This document shows positions 42,686-52,007 of a stretch of DNA of 64,000 nucleotides, in pieces (position 1 is the first letter of the stretch; each line of letters opens with the position of its first letter). Made by a program: the position numbers and the translations under genes. The stretch spans positions 11,884 to 75,883 of the forward strand of contig MFNE01000030.1 in assembly GCA_001783695.1 (NCBI GenBank), given 5' to 3'. The notes under the pieces are model-generated. The model was not told the DNA's origin, searched no databases, and worked only from the letters and a program-made list of their open reading frames with translations. Source of the DNA: Candidatus Lambdaproteobacteria bacterium RIFOXYD2_FULL_50_16. GTDB lineage: Bacteria > SAR324 > XYD2-FULL-50-16.

Positions 42686-45046
42686 ATGAAAAAACTCCCT
42701 CACCTTAAAGGGCTTTTCGCCCAACCTGTGTGGGTTATTGGCCTGCTGTTTTTAGGTTTTAATAGCTTTTACAGCTATGCTTTTTATCAGGTAAATAGCT
42801 TTAAACTAGGCTTAGCACTTATATTTGGCCTTTTGATTTTAGGGCACTTTATAACCCATACCAAATCTTGGGTGCCCAAGGGGGCTAATAGTCTGTTTCT
42901 ATGCCTCTTTATGCCAATTTTAGTAACCCTGCCGGGAGCCCTGTTTGGCGGGTTTAAAACCAACTACAACCTGCCTTATGAATTGGGTGGATGGCTCTTG
43001 CTCTGGGTTTGGGCCTATTATCTATTCCAAGCCTTAAACAAACCCGAATCCTTTGAAACTTGGCTCGATTGGCTAGGAATCAGTTTGGTCTTGGTCACCC
43101 TTTGGGCGACCTTAGAAAAAGCCGGAGTCCTGGGACCAGGCAGTATTCTAGCAGGCGAAGTTAAAGCAAGCTTTGGCCACCGCAACTATTTTAGCAGTTA
43201 TTTAACCCTCATGGTGCCCCTGTTTTTTGCCCTGTTTATGCCCGTTTTAGAGTCTGGGGGCAAGTTTATCCGTTGGGTTTGGCCCAAAAAGGCAAATTGG
43301 TATTTGGCCCTGTTTATTTTAAGTGCCTTCTCCCTCTGGTTTGCCGAAACCCGCGCCGCGATTGCGGGCACCGTGGTTGCCTTGTTTATTTTAGGGATGT
43401 TCCAGGTAGGGTTATTTTACCCGGACAAATACAAAAAAAAGCTAATTATCCTGGTCTTGATCCTGGCCGGGGGGTTGGTAGCCGGGCTTTTGGTTTACGG
43501 GCTAAATTCAGACAATTTGTTTGGCTCTAGGCTTGCCCAACTCTTTGGCAAACGGGCCTGGATCGGGCGGATTATCCCTTGGCAGGCGGCCCTAGCCGCC
43601 TTGAGTGATTCCCCAGTCTTGGGTCATGGCTTAGGTTCTAGTTATAACCTCTTTTTTTCCTTCGTTGACCCGGCCAGCCGCCTCTATCATCACGAACGCA
43701 GCTATAACCACACCCACTCCGAAGTACTCGAATTTTTAGCCGAAGGAGGCATGTTGGCCGCCTTTAGTCTGCTTTTGACCTGGGCTTTGGTCTTTAGAGC
43801 CTTGTGGCGAGTATTAAAGGAGTCCAAGGACCCCAACCATTGGCGATTGGCGCTAGGACTCGGGGGTGCGGTCTTGGCTTTTTGGATTCACGCTAGTTTT
43901 TCGGTCGCCCCAAGGATGATGGTAGCCCGCCTCCCTTGGGCGCTCACCTTAGCCCTCGTGTTTGCCCTAGAGGCCCAACTCAAGGCCCAACCCAAACTAA
44001 GCGTTAAGGAAATTCGCGGTTTTGGATTACTTAATGGGCTGTCTTGGATAGCCGCTGCGTCCTTATTAATCCCTTGGTTGGTGGGACAGTACCAGTTTAT
44101 GTTATTCCAAAGCCTGCCTTCAAATAGAGCCAATCTGGAGCGTTTTGAACCTATCGCCTACCAGAGTGGAGACATGTATGCCCTCGATTTTTTGGTTCAT
44201 GCGCAGGCGGAAAAACAGATGTTGCCCCAAATGCAAAAAACCATAAAAATAATCGAGTCTAAGATTCCTCATTACCGGAACCTAGATTACCAAAAGGCCG
44301 TTTTGGCTCTTTATTTAGGCAAGCCTGAACTAGCACGAAAGCAGGCGCAAGAGGCGCAGCGCTTTGACCGATACGACACCCCCACTATTAGGCTACTCCT
44401 TAGTCTAGCCATTGAGGAGAACGACCTGGAGGCCTTTACCTATCAGTTTGGCCTTTTGACCAAGCGCCTTTTATATCGCAACTTTGTGGTGGTCGCTTTT
44501 GACGAAGATAAGGTGATTTTTGAGCGCGGGGCTACCTCGGAAGGGATTAGCTTTAAGCCCTTGGGCGAAGGACTTCGGGTGAACGTGGATCTGTTTTGGC
44601 TCAATCAGCTCTTAAGTAAAGCCAGAGCATTACGACAAGAGCAGCCCAGCGAAGCGGAAAAAGGAAAAACCTTAAACGAGTTGGCCCAATGGTTGGCCCA
44701 AAATTCCTTTTTCCGCCTGGAAATCAAGCCGGAACAGATGGCCCATGAAGCTGAGGTTTACGCCATGCTGGATCAATACCGCCAATTAAGCGCCCAGTTC
44801 CAAAGGGAAAAGGAATTTATCGATTTTTCTTTGTCTGAAGAGCTGCGGAGTTATGGTCAGGCTGGGGCCAAGGGTTCGCAGGCGCGGCATCAAGAAAAAC
44901 TGGCCCAGGCCCAAGCCAAGTTCGAGTCGGAAAAAAGCCGTTTAGAAACCCAGCTTAATGAATATAGCGAATTCCGTCATTTCCTAGACAAACATAAGTT
45001 TGCCGGAGAATGGCTATCTGAAATTGGGCATCTTTATTTCCCTTAA
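42686..45046 (+). CDS. O-antigen ligase/polymerase-like (Wzy_C) membrane protein with TPR tail
   Basis: It has 786 aa. Roughly 11-12 membrane segments (about 15-470) include the ligase hallmark SFGHRNYFSSYLTLMVPL and the large periplasmic loop with YNHTHSEVLEFLAEGG (HxHxEFLE). The C-terminal ~290 residues are soluble and helical, TPR-like (ALYLGKPELARKQAQEAQRF), with a final coiled coil. It is related to WaaL/PilO-type ligases that transfer glycans to lipid A or protein. No glycan cluster is adjacent. Confidence 0.85.
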   Translation: MKKLPHLKGLFAQPVWVIGLLFLGFNSFYSYAFYQVNSFKLGLALIFGLLILGHFITHTKSWVPKGANSLFLCLFMPILVTLPGALFGGFKTNYNLPYELGGWLLLWVWAYYLFQALNKPESFETWLDWLGISLVLVTLWATLEKAGVLGPGSILAGEVKASFGHRNYFSSYLTLMVPLFFALFMPVLESGGKFIRWVWPKKANWYLALFILSAFSLWFAETRAAIAGTVVALFILGMFQVGLFYPDKYKKKLIILVLILAGGLVAGLLVYGLNSDNLFGSRLAQLFGKRAWIGRIIPWQAALAALSDSPVLGHGLGSSYNLFFSFVDPASRLYHHERSYNHTHSEVLEFLAEGGMLAAFSLLLTWALVFRALWRVLKESKDPNHWRLALGLGGAVLAFWIHASFSVAPRMMVARLPWALTLALVFALEAQLKAQPKLSVKEIRGFGLLNGLSWIAAASLLIPWLVGQYQFMLFQSLPSNRANLERFEPIAYQSGDMYALDFLVHAQAEKQMLPQMQKTIKIIESKIPHYRNLDYQKAVLALYLGKPELARKQAQEAQRFDRYDTPTIRLLLSLAIEENDLEAFTYQFGLLTKRLLYRNFVVVAFDEDKVIFERGATSEGISFKPLGEGLRVNVDLFWLNQLLSKARALRQEQPSEAEKGKTLNELAQWLAQNSFFRLEIKPEQMAHEAEVYAMLDQYRQLSAQFQREKEFIDFSLSEELRSYGQAGAKGSQARHQEKLAQAQAKFESEKSRLETQLNEYSEFRHFLDKHKFAGEWLSEIGHLYFP

Positions 45047-45134
45047 AGGGACCTAGCGGACAAAAGTAAATTCTTGCTGTACGAACCGCCTAGCCCTTAT
45101 CCATAATGGGGCAAAAAAACTTTGGAGTGATCTT

Positions 45135-45953
45135 TTGTCGCATCTGATTATATACACCGATTTAGACGCAACCCTAATCGAGCACACAACGCAGGACTTT
45201 ACCCCGGCGTTGCCGATGCTGAAGGAGCTTAACAGAAAAGCTATCCCTCTGATTCTTAATTCCTCAAGGACCGTCCCCGAGCTACTTCACCTTCGCAAAG
45301 AGATGGATAACCGCCACCCCTTTGGGGCCGAGAATGGCGGCGCAGTCTGCACTCCGGTAGCCTATTTTTCCGGCCCCCAAGTAGCTTTAGATCACGAAAT
45401 TAAGATTGATTATTTGGGGCTCAACTATAAAGCGATTTTAGAGGCGCTTCAGGAACTCAAGGACCTGCACGACTTCAGCTACATTGGCACCAACGACTTT
45501 TCGGTCCCCAATCTGGCCGAAGAGACCAATATGTCGTTGGAGATGGCCATAAAAGCGAAATCTAGGGTTTGTTCAGAGGCGCTATTGTGGCTCGATTCCA
45601 AAGAATCGATGATCCACTTTGAAGGGCAACTCGCCGAGCGCAACCTTAGGTTAATCAAGGGGGGCCGGTTTTATTATGTGATTTCTAAACGCGCCGATAA
45701 GGGCGGGGCGGTTTCTTGGATCAATTTTAACTTCGCCGAAGCCCACCCTTCTGATTCTTTTTTTACGGTCGGCATTGGTGATTCCTTAAACGACCTTCCC
45801 CTGCTCAAATCGGTCGATCTGCCCGTGGTGGTCAAGCCCCCCAGAGGCGAAGCCCTAAACCTAGCGCACCCTAAAGCCATTTACACCGAACAGAGCGGCC
45901 CCTTGGGTTGGGTCGAAGGGGTGGAAAAAGTTTTAGAACGGCTCAAGTTATAA
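45135..45953 (+). CDS. Mannosyl-3-phosphoglycerate phosphatase-like HAD phosphatase
   Basis: The TTG start has a GGAG SD 7 bases upstream. The 272-aa HAD-IIB protein has YTDLDATLIE (motif I, with Ala where Gly is usual), SSRTVPEL (motif II) and GIGDSLNDLPLL (motif IV). The insert HPFGAENGGAV is the MpgP/YedP form. The likely reaction is removal of phosphate from mannosyl-3-phosphoglycerate to give the compatible solute mannosylglycerate. No synthase (MpgS) gene is nearby, so the true sugar-phosphate substrate is open. Confidence 0.8.
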   Translation: MSHLIIYTDLDATLIEHTTQDFTPALPMLKELNRKAIPLILNSSRTVPELLHLRKEMDNRHPFGAENGGAVCTPVAYFSGPQVALDHEIKIDYLGLNYKAILEALQELKDLHDFSYIGTNDFSVPNLAEETNMSLEMAIKAKSRVCSEALLWLDSKESMIHFEGQLAERNLRLIKGGRFYYVISKRADKGGAVSWINFNFAEAHPSDSFFTVGIGDSLNDLPLLKSVDLPVVVKPPRGEALNLAHPKAIYTEQSGPLGWVEGVEKVLERLKL

Positions 45954-46039
45954 TTTAGATTTTTTAAGTCACTTGAAACTTCTTGTTTTTTTAATGCCCA
46001 GCCTGCTAAGCTCTAGGCAGGGGATTTTTTGGAGCAAAA

Positions 46040-46429
46040 ATGGAAAAAATCGATCTGGAAGCCCTCATCCCTGAGGGTTGGCTTGAAGAGCACTGGACCG
46101 AATACCTTTCAATAAACGAGCGGATTACCCTGACCGTGATACGGGTCAAAGCATCCCAACGGCGATGGCCGGTTCCACTGGTACGGCCCCAAGATTTTGA
46201 GGATTTTTTTAAGGCAGAGGCCGACAAATTTGGAACCACAGTCGGTGATATCAAGGGCTTTATCGGAGAAATCGCCCAAACCAAAGCGAAGGAACAGGTT
46301 TTTCAGAAGTATTATGGAGCCCTGATCCCCAAGGACAGCCAAGGCAAACCCCTGATCACCCGCAAAGATCTAGACCCTTACCTAGGCCCTGCGGTTACCC
46401 TGCGAATGCCAGCGGCTAAACCGACCTAG
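46040..46429 (+). CDS. Hypothetical 129-aa protein
   Basis: The protein is soluble with a charged helix pattern (FEDFFKAEADKFGTTVGDIKGFI, EQVFQKYYGAL). A GGAG SD sits 6 bases before the ATG. It overlaps the convergent metH stop by 4 bases. No family recognised. Confidence 0.6.
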   Translation: MEKIDLEALIPEGWLEEHWTEYLSINERITLTVIRVKASQRRWPVPLVRPQDFEDFFKAEADKFGTTVGDIKGFIGEIAQTKAKEQVFQKYYGALIPKDSQGKPLITRKDLDPYLGPAVTLRMPAAKPT

Positions 46430-49400
46430 TGGAAGCCCGCTTCCTGGTGGAAGCTAACTACCGCTGCGGTACTGCCTAAAGGTGAAAACTCGTCACCCTC
46501 GGTCAGTGAAACCCCCACCCTCTCACCTGCCCCCAGCAAGTCAAATATCACTCGGTTGTTCTCTAAGTCTTTTAGTGCTGGATACCCTGGCGAATAGCGG
46601 CAGCTTGGCCCTGATTGAGGGCCATAAACCGCCAGATTCAAGGTTTGGTTTAGATAGGCCCCCATGTCTTCGGCTACTCGGTCGGCCAGACCTTGGATAA
46701 TCCAGGCCGACTCACTATCGGCCCCTTTTAGGGAAGCCACCGCTCGATCCGCCTCTGGACCGGCGGTGCTAAGCTGAAGCCCTATATAACTGTGGCCGGC
46801 TTCCCCAAAATACTGAGCCACTGAAAACTGGTCCTTCTTCCCTTGGCCGATCACCGGGTTAAAGGCCACCTGCCCGAGGGTTTGTTTTTGGGCATTATAC
46901 AAGGTCACTCGGTCCCCTTGGGCTTGGGCGGCAAAAAGCCCGTAAACCCCTTGGGGAACAATCCAACCTTCGGCTTCGGCGCGGCTAGCCCATTGATTAA
47001 GCTGCTCATCTAGCTGTGCTTGGGTAACCCCTTTTTGGGCCCAGCTCCCCTTCCCGCCATACTTCCAGTTGAGGGTGTAAAGCAGGGTTTTATTAATTTT
47101 GGGCAAAAACTCGGTGAGTTTAATCTCCACCCGCTTGGGCGCAAATAGTTTGTTCCAATCGACAGCAGGTGCGGCCACGATGACCCGGCGAGGCAATTCG
47201 TTTAACAAGCTGGCCTCCTGAGAGGCCAGATTTTGCCCGGCCCGATAGGCCTGTTCCAAAGCCTCCCGGTTTTTAGCCAGCACTTGGTCCCTACGACCAG
47301 GATCGGCCAGCTGTCCCAAAATATTCACCCCGTCCATCGCCGACCGACAGTAAAAGACGTTGGCCCGCATCTGGGCGAGGTCGTCAGACCCAGCCAGCCC
47401 AACATAGGCGGCGTGCCGCCGGTTGACAGGGGCCCCACCAATCAAAAGGTCGATCTTTTTCTCTAAGCCTTGTTCAACCAGCATTTTTGAAAGAGTAATC
47501 ATATGATTGCTAGTCTGCACCAAGAGCGCAGAAAGCCCAATATAACCGGCCCCCGACTCTTTCGCTTGATCGATAAAGGTTTGCAGCGGTACCTGCACCC
47601 CCAAATCAATCACCTTATAACCGTAGTTTTCCATCAAGGTTTTGGTCAGGTCTTTGCCAATCGAATGGACGTCTTGATAGACGGTTCCCAGCACAATAGT
47701 CCCTTTGTTGGGGATTTCGGCCCCTTTGGTTTTAGACTTCATGTAGGCCTCTAAAAAGCCCATCACCTGTTTCATCACATCGGCTGCTTTAAGCAGATGG
47801 GGCAAAGAAACTTGGCCCTCAGCAAAGCCCTGGCCCAACTCCTCCATAGCCACCATCAAATGGTCGTTGATCAAAACCAAAGGCTCGATCCCACCTCTAA
47901 CCACCTCGGCCAAGGTTTCAACTATGTTATCTTGATAGGTAAAAGAAAACTCACCCACTTGGACCCGGCCTTCCACACGAGCCTTGAAACCGTCTTTAAT
48001 TTTTTGGCAGACCTGGGCAACTGGCTCTAGGTCTTCATAAGCCGTCTTCTGCACCACGGGCCCACCCTTCTTGGCTAGCGCAATCTCCTCTAGCTGGGCA
48101 AAGGCTTCCATGTCTTTGTGATGGATCACCTTAAGCCCCAAGGCGTAGTCATTAGGGTCTAAGGACTGGGCGGGAACATAGTGGTTCGGGTTGACGATGG
48201 CCGCGTCGAGCCCTACTTTTCGCCCTTCATCTAAAAAGACCGAGGTCAGAACCTTGCGCATATAAGGCTTTTGGGCCAACCCGTTGGTCAGGTTGCCCAC
48301 ACCGATGGTGGTTTTAACCCCTGGATAAAGCGCCTTGATCCGAGGAATCGAGTTTAAGGATTCTTGGGCAAAGTTTAAAGCCGGATCTGATTCCGAGCCA
48401 ATAGGGAAAGCGTTGACATCGACCAAAAACTGCTGGGGCAAAAGGCCGTGTTTCTCGATTGCCTTCTTTAAAATCTGGCTGGCCAAATCTACCTTTTCAT
48501 CAGCAGTCACCGCCGGGCCTTTGGGGCCTGTGGTCAGGGCAATGTAAACTGGGCCGTGGGCTTTGGTTGCCTCAAGCACCGCGTCCACCTTATCCACCCC
48601 TTCGCTATATTCTTCTAGCGAGATGCTGTTAACAATCGGGCGGCCTGGATAGACTTCGATAGCGGCCTTGAGCGCGTCCACATCAAAACTATCTAAACAA
48701 AAGGCTCCCGAAAAATCGACACATTGGTGTTGCAAGACGGCGACTAACGTATCCGCCGTATTAACTTGGTTGCTGTCCATACATATGTCCAACACCTCTA
48801 ACCCAAGGTCCCTGGTCTGCTCGGTGACCACCTCTTCTAACACATCCTGATCAATACTTCCTGGGCGCTCGACCGCGTCTCGAACCTGTTTACTGCCCCG
48901 CACGTTAAGCCGCTCACCAATCCGAATCAGGGCCTCTGCACTATTCAAGGCCACCGCCTTTTGCGGGCCAGATATATAGACCTCGGTTGGTAAAACGCGG
49001 GCCTTTGGTTTTTTGCCTTGGAGCAAAGCGGCCAAGGCCTTGATATGGGCTGGGCTGGTGCCGCAACAACCACCCACCACGTTAACCCCGTATTTCTCCA
49101 CATACTCAGCGATTGGCTTGGCAAACTGTTCAGGGCTTAGCTTAAAAACAGTTTGCCCATTTTCCGATTCAGGCATCCCGGCGTTGGGGATCACACAAAT
49201 AGGAATCCTGGAATATTGAGCTAACTTGGCCACCGTAGGCCCCATTAGGTCAGGGCCAATCGAGCAGTTAATACCGAAGGCGTCGATCCCGGTGTACTCC
49301 AAGGTGGTTAAGGCTGCGTGGATATCTGAGGCAAAGATCTGCATCTTCGAAAATTGGTCCACCGTCACCTGCGCCTGGATAGGCAGGATTACCCCAGTCT

Positions 49401-50031
49401 CTAAAAAGGCCTTTTGGGCCCCCATTACTGCCGCCTTAAGCTCTAACATGTCTTGTTGAGTCTCAAAGAGGATCACGTCCGCCCCGCCCTCGATTAGACC
49501 AGTCACCTGAAGTCGGAAATTTTCAATAATACCGGCAAAGCTACCCCGTTTAAGATCCGCATGGGTCGGGCTTAAAACCTTGTTGCTCGGACCGATACTG
49601 CCTAAAACCAAGAGTGGGCGACCATCGTAGTCAGGGTCTAATTTATAAGTTTCAAGGGCGGCCCTGGCCAGTTGGGCGGCCTCGCGGTTGAGTCTTAAGG
49701 TTAGCTCTTCGATTGACAAGCGGTTAAGGTCTTGCGCCGCTTTCGGAAAGGAGGTTAAATCAAGCCTAGAGAAATCAAACTCTTCTAACCGGTAAGGACT
49801 CGCCCCAAAGGTGTCGGTCTCGACCGCCATCGCCCCGGCGCGAAAATATTCTAAGTGAATCCCTTTTACCGCTTCGGGCCTAGAAAACACCAAAATATCC
49901 CCTAACATCTGAAACTCTTCACCGCCGTACGCATCGGGTCCAAGGCCTAGGCGCTGCACCATCGTGCCCATAGCCCCATCGATAATTAAAACACGTTCCG
50001 ATAAAAGTTGGCGGTAGGCTTGTGGGGTCAT
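46426..50031 (-). CDS. metH: Cobalamin-dependent methionine synthase
   Basis: It has 1201 aa with all four modules: homocysteine domain with zinc Cys (GINCSIGP, VVGGCCGTSPAHI; 1-340), pterin/methyl-THF domain (about 355-630; IRIGERLNVRGSKQV), cap and B12 domain (about 690-910; TVYQDVHSIGKDL, the DxHxxG cobalt-ligand motif) and AdoMet reactivation domain (about 960-1201; RYSPGYPALKDL, then GVSLTEGDEFSPLGSTAAVVSFH). The reactivation domain is shorter and divergent from E. coli's but keeps the AdoMet RxxPGY motif. It is third in a thrH-nnrS-metH operon (20-base gap). I saw no cobalamin or SAM riboswitch. Confidence 0.96.
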   Translation of the reverse strand: MTPQAYRQLLSERVLIIDGAMGTMVQRLGLGPDAYGGEEFQMLGDILVFSRPEAVKGIHLEYFRAGAMAVETDTFGASPYRLEEFDFSRLDLTSFPKAAQDLNRLSIEELTLRLNREAAQLARAALETYKLDPDYDGRPLLVLGSIGPSNKVLSPTHADLKRGSFAGIIENFRLQVTGLIEGGADVILFETQQDMLELKAAVMGAQKAFLETGVILPIQAQVTVDQFSKMQIFASDIHAALTTLEYTGIDAFGINCSIGPDLMGPTVAKLAQYSRIPICVIPNAGMPESENGQTVFKLSPEQFAKPIAEYVEKYGVNVVGGCCGTSPAHIKALAALLQGKKPKARVLPTEVYISGPQKAVALNSAEALIRIGERLNVRGSKQVRDAVERPGSIDQDVLEEVVTEQTRDLGLEVLDICMDSNQVNTADTLVAVLQHQCVDFSGAFCLDSFDVDALKAAIEVYPGRPIVNSISLEEYSEGVDKVDAVLEATKAHGPVYIALTTGPKGPAVTADEKVDLASQILKKAIEKHGLLPQQFLVDVNAFPIGSESDPALNFAQESLNSIPRIKALYPGVKTTIGVGNLTNGLAQKPYMRKVLTSVFLDEGRKVGLDAAIVNPNHYVPAQSLDPNDYALGLKVIHHKDMEAFAQLEEIALAKKGGPVVQKTAYEDLEPVAQVCQKIKDGFKARVEGRVQVGEFSFTYQDNIVETLAEVVRGGIEPLVLINDHLMVAMEELGQGFAEGQVSLPHLLKAADVMKQVMGFLEAYMKSKTKGAEIPNKGTIVLGTVYQDVHSIGKDLTKTLMENYGYKVIDLGVQVPLQTFIDQAKESGAGYIGLSALLVQTSNHMITLSKMLVEQGLEKKIDLLIGGAPVNRRHAAYVGLAGSDDLAQMRANVFYCRSAMDGVNILGQLADPGRRDQVLAKNREALEQAYRAGQNLASQEASLLNELPRRVIVAAPAVDWNKLFAPKRVEIKLTEFLPKINKTLLYTLNWKYGGKGSWAQKGVTQAQLDEQLNQWASRAEAEGWIVPQGVYGLFAAQAQGDRVTLYNAQKQTLGQVAFNPVIGQGKKDQFSVAQYFGEAGHSYIGLQLSTAGPEADRAVASLKGADSESAWIIQGLADRVAEDMGAYLNQTLNLAVYGPQSGPSCRYSPGYPALKDLENNRVIFDLLGAGERVGVSLTEGDEFSPLGSTAAVVSFHQEAGFH

Positions 50032-50051
50032 GGATTTTTCCGAATGGGGCG

Positions 50052-51263
50052 TTAAATTTCGTCTGCCCTTGGTTTAAAGTAAATCGTCAAAAACCTCAAG
50101 GCCCAGGGCAAAAGCGCCAAGAGCCAAAAGGCCACCGGCACCCAAAGGAGGGGCAGGGCCGGGTCGTATTGGGTCAAAGCCAATTCGAGCCCCACCCGAG
50201 AAAGGGCGGCCAGCTGGACCAGTTGAAACCCCAGCACCAGCCACCAAGAGGCTTGGACCGGTCGGCCTGAGTGGCCATAACTGACCCTCGGCACCAAGCC
50301 AAAAAGTAGGCTGGCCATCAAGCCCAAGGTCAAAGCATGGAGCCCAGCCATCTCTAAATGGGCCTCTACCTCACCCATAAAACGGCCCCAGGCGTAGGCC
50401 AGATGAAGGCCCAAAGCCAGCGGGAACCAGAGAATTGCTTGGTATAAAAATCCTAAGATCCACCCGCCTGACTTGGGGCGCCAAACCTGCCACTGGTAAA
50501 ATTGAAACAGGGTCACACAAAGCAGCAGGCTATCAGAAATCAACCAATATTCTTGGACCTCAAAGACGTAAGCCCAAGTTTTAAGAAACAGCCCCAACGC
50601 CCACAGAGGCAAGGCCGGAGGCCAAGAGGACAGCGCCCATCCAGGGTTTCGCGAATTGGTAAAAAAGGGCAGGAGTCGCCAAAATAGGCTTAGGATCAAC
50701 CCTGGCCAAAAGAAATACAGCCCTACCCCCAGGCCCATTCGGTAAAAAATCGGTAGCTGGTAGAGTTGATACAAAAAGGCCGCCAACGAGCCCAAGACCC
50801 CGCCACCTAAGGCGATCAAGATAAAGGTCGGTTGACGGCGCTCCTCGCTGGTCCCCAGTTTAAAGAGCCGCAAGAGATGCGCCCAGGCCCAGAGGTGCCC
50901 GGCAAACAACATAAAGGCCCCAATCCGCCCCCAGGGCTCCCCGGTCCAGAGTTGGGTAAAATACAAGATCCACCCCGGTGCTAAACACCAAAAAGGCCCC
51001 CAATAGGCCTTAGCAAGATGCTCAACTGAACCCATCCAGCGGGGGAAGGCGGTAAACAAAAAACCCAAAGCAAACAGGCTAAACCCGCCATACATCAACC
51101 CAAACCCATGGATTGGCAGGGGGCCGGTTTTGTAATCAAAGGCCCACTTAAACCGCAAGCTTAGATAATGCCCCCACCAGAGCATCGCTGCAATCAAGCT
51201 TAAAGCAGCAGCGCTGAAATAAAGCCGGTGAGGTTCAGAAAACAGCCGGGTTATTGGGTTCAT
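50052..51263 (-). CDS. NnrS-family heme/copper membrane protein
   Basis: This 403-aa protein has about 12 membrane segments. NnrS-like features include an N-terminal PHRLYFSAA, IHGFGLMYGGFSLFALGFLFTAFPRW (second segment His), and a late EMAGLHALTLGLMASLLFGLVPRVSYGHSGR, which carries the conserved histidines. NnrS proteins bind heme and copper and protect metabolism under nitrosative stress. It lies two bases after the thrH stop and 20 before metH. The link with B12-dependent MetH, an NO-sensitive enzyme, is suggestive but inferred. Confidence 0.85.
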   Translation of the reverse strand: MNPITRLFSEPHRLYFSAAALSLIAAMLWWGHYLSLRFKWAFDYKTGPLPIHGFGLMYGGFSLFALGFLFTAFPRWMGSVEHLAKAYWGPFWCLAPGWILYFTQLWTGEPWGRIGAFMLFAGHLWAWAHLLRLFKLGTSEERRQPTFILIALGGGVLGSLAAFLYQLYQLPIFYRMGLGVGLYFFWPGLILSLFWRLLPFFTNSRNPGWALSSWPPALPLWALGLFLKTWAYVFEVQEYWLISDSLLLCVTLFQFYQWQVWRPKSGGWILGFLYQAILWFPLALGLHLAYAWGRFMGEVEAHLEMAGLHALTLGLMASLLFGLVPRVSYGHSGRPVQASWWLVLGFQLVQLAALSRVGLELALTQYDPALPLLWVPVAFWLLALLPWALRFLTIYFKPRADEI

Positions 51264-51265
51264 CC

Positions 51266-51889
51266 CTACCAGGGCTCGGGGAGGTGTTTGGAAAGCTCGG
51301 CTTTGAAGGCCTGGTAGTCCTGGACCACTGGGTATTGGGGAAACTGAGCAGCAATGGCCGCTGGTGGCCTAAAAAAAATCCCATGGTCCGCTTCTTCGAG
51401 CATACTAACGTCGTTAAAGCTGTCCCCGGCGGCGATGGTTTTAAAGTTGAGGTCTTTAAAGGCCTTGACCGCCTTGCGCTTTGGGTCCTCGATACGCAAG
51501 TGATAATCTAAAATCTTTCCCAAACCAGGCTCGACCGTTAAATTGTGGCAAAAGAGGGTAGGCATACCCAGTTTTTCCATCAAGGGCTTAGCAAACTCGG
51601 CAAAGGTGTCCGAGAGGATTACCACTTGGCTACGCTGTTTAAGCCAGATTAAAAATTCCAAGGCCCCCTCAAAGGGCTGGAGTTGTCCGATGACCTCTTG
51701 GATGGCTTTAAGGGTCAAACCGTGTTCCTCCACAATCTTAAGACGCAACCGCATCAATTCGTGGTAATCAGGGATATCACGGGTGGTTAACTTCAGTTTT
51801 TCGATGCCCGTTTTTTGAGCAACATTGATCCAAACTTCGGGGACAAGGACCCCTTCGAGGTCCAGGCAAGTGATGTATAGCTGTTTCAT
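51266..51889 (-). CDS. thrH: ThrH: phosphoserine phosphatase / homoserine phosphotransferase
   Basis: It has 207 aa, HAD type: CLDLEGVLVPEVWINVA (motif I DxEG, diagnostic of ThrH in place of DxDGT), VVILSDTFAEF, and AAGDSFNDVSML. The Pseudomonas ThrH dephosphorylates phosphoserine and can phosphorylate homoserine. It is first in the thrH-nnrS-metH operon, so serine/threonine/methionine supply is grouped. Confidence 0.93.
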   Translation of the reverse strand: MKQLYITCLDLEGVLVPEVWINVAQKTGIEKLKLTTRDIPDYHELMRLRLKIVEEHGLTLKAIQEVIGQLQPFEGALEFLIWLKQRSQVVILSDTFAEFAKPLMEKLGMPTLFCHNLTVEPGLGKILDYHLRIEDPKRKAVKAFKDLNFKTIAAGDSFNDVSMLEEADHGIFFRPPAAIAAQFPQYPVVQDYQAFKAELSKHLPEPW

Positions 51890-52007
51890 CGGTAAAGGCA
51901 GTCCTTGAGCTTTGCCGGGGGTTGCGGTAGTTTATGGATAATTTTACAGCTAGGGTAACAATCGGTAAGACTAACCGCCCCAACTAAACCGGGCAACCCC
52001 AAAAGCC

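Noticed and set aside
51890-52007. SAM or cobalamin riboswitch before thrH-nnrS-metH
   Set aside because: The 118-base divergent gap has no B12-box or S-box pattern.
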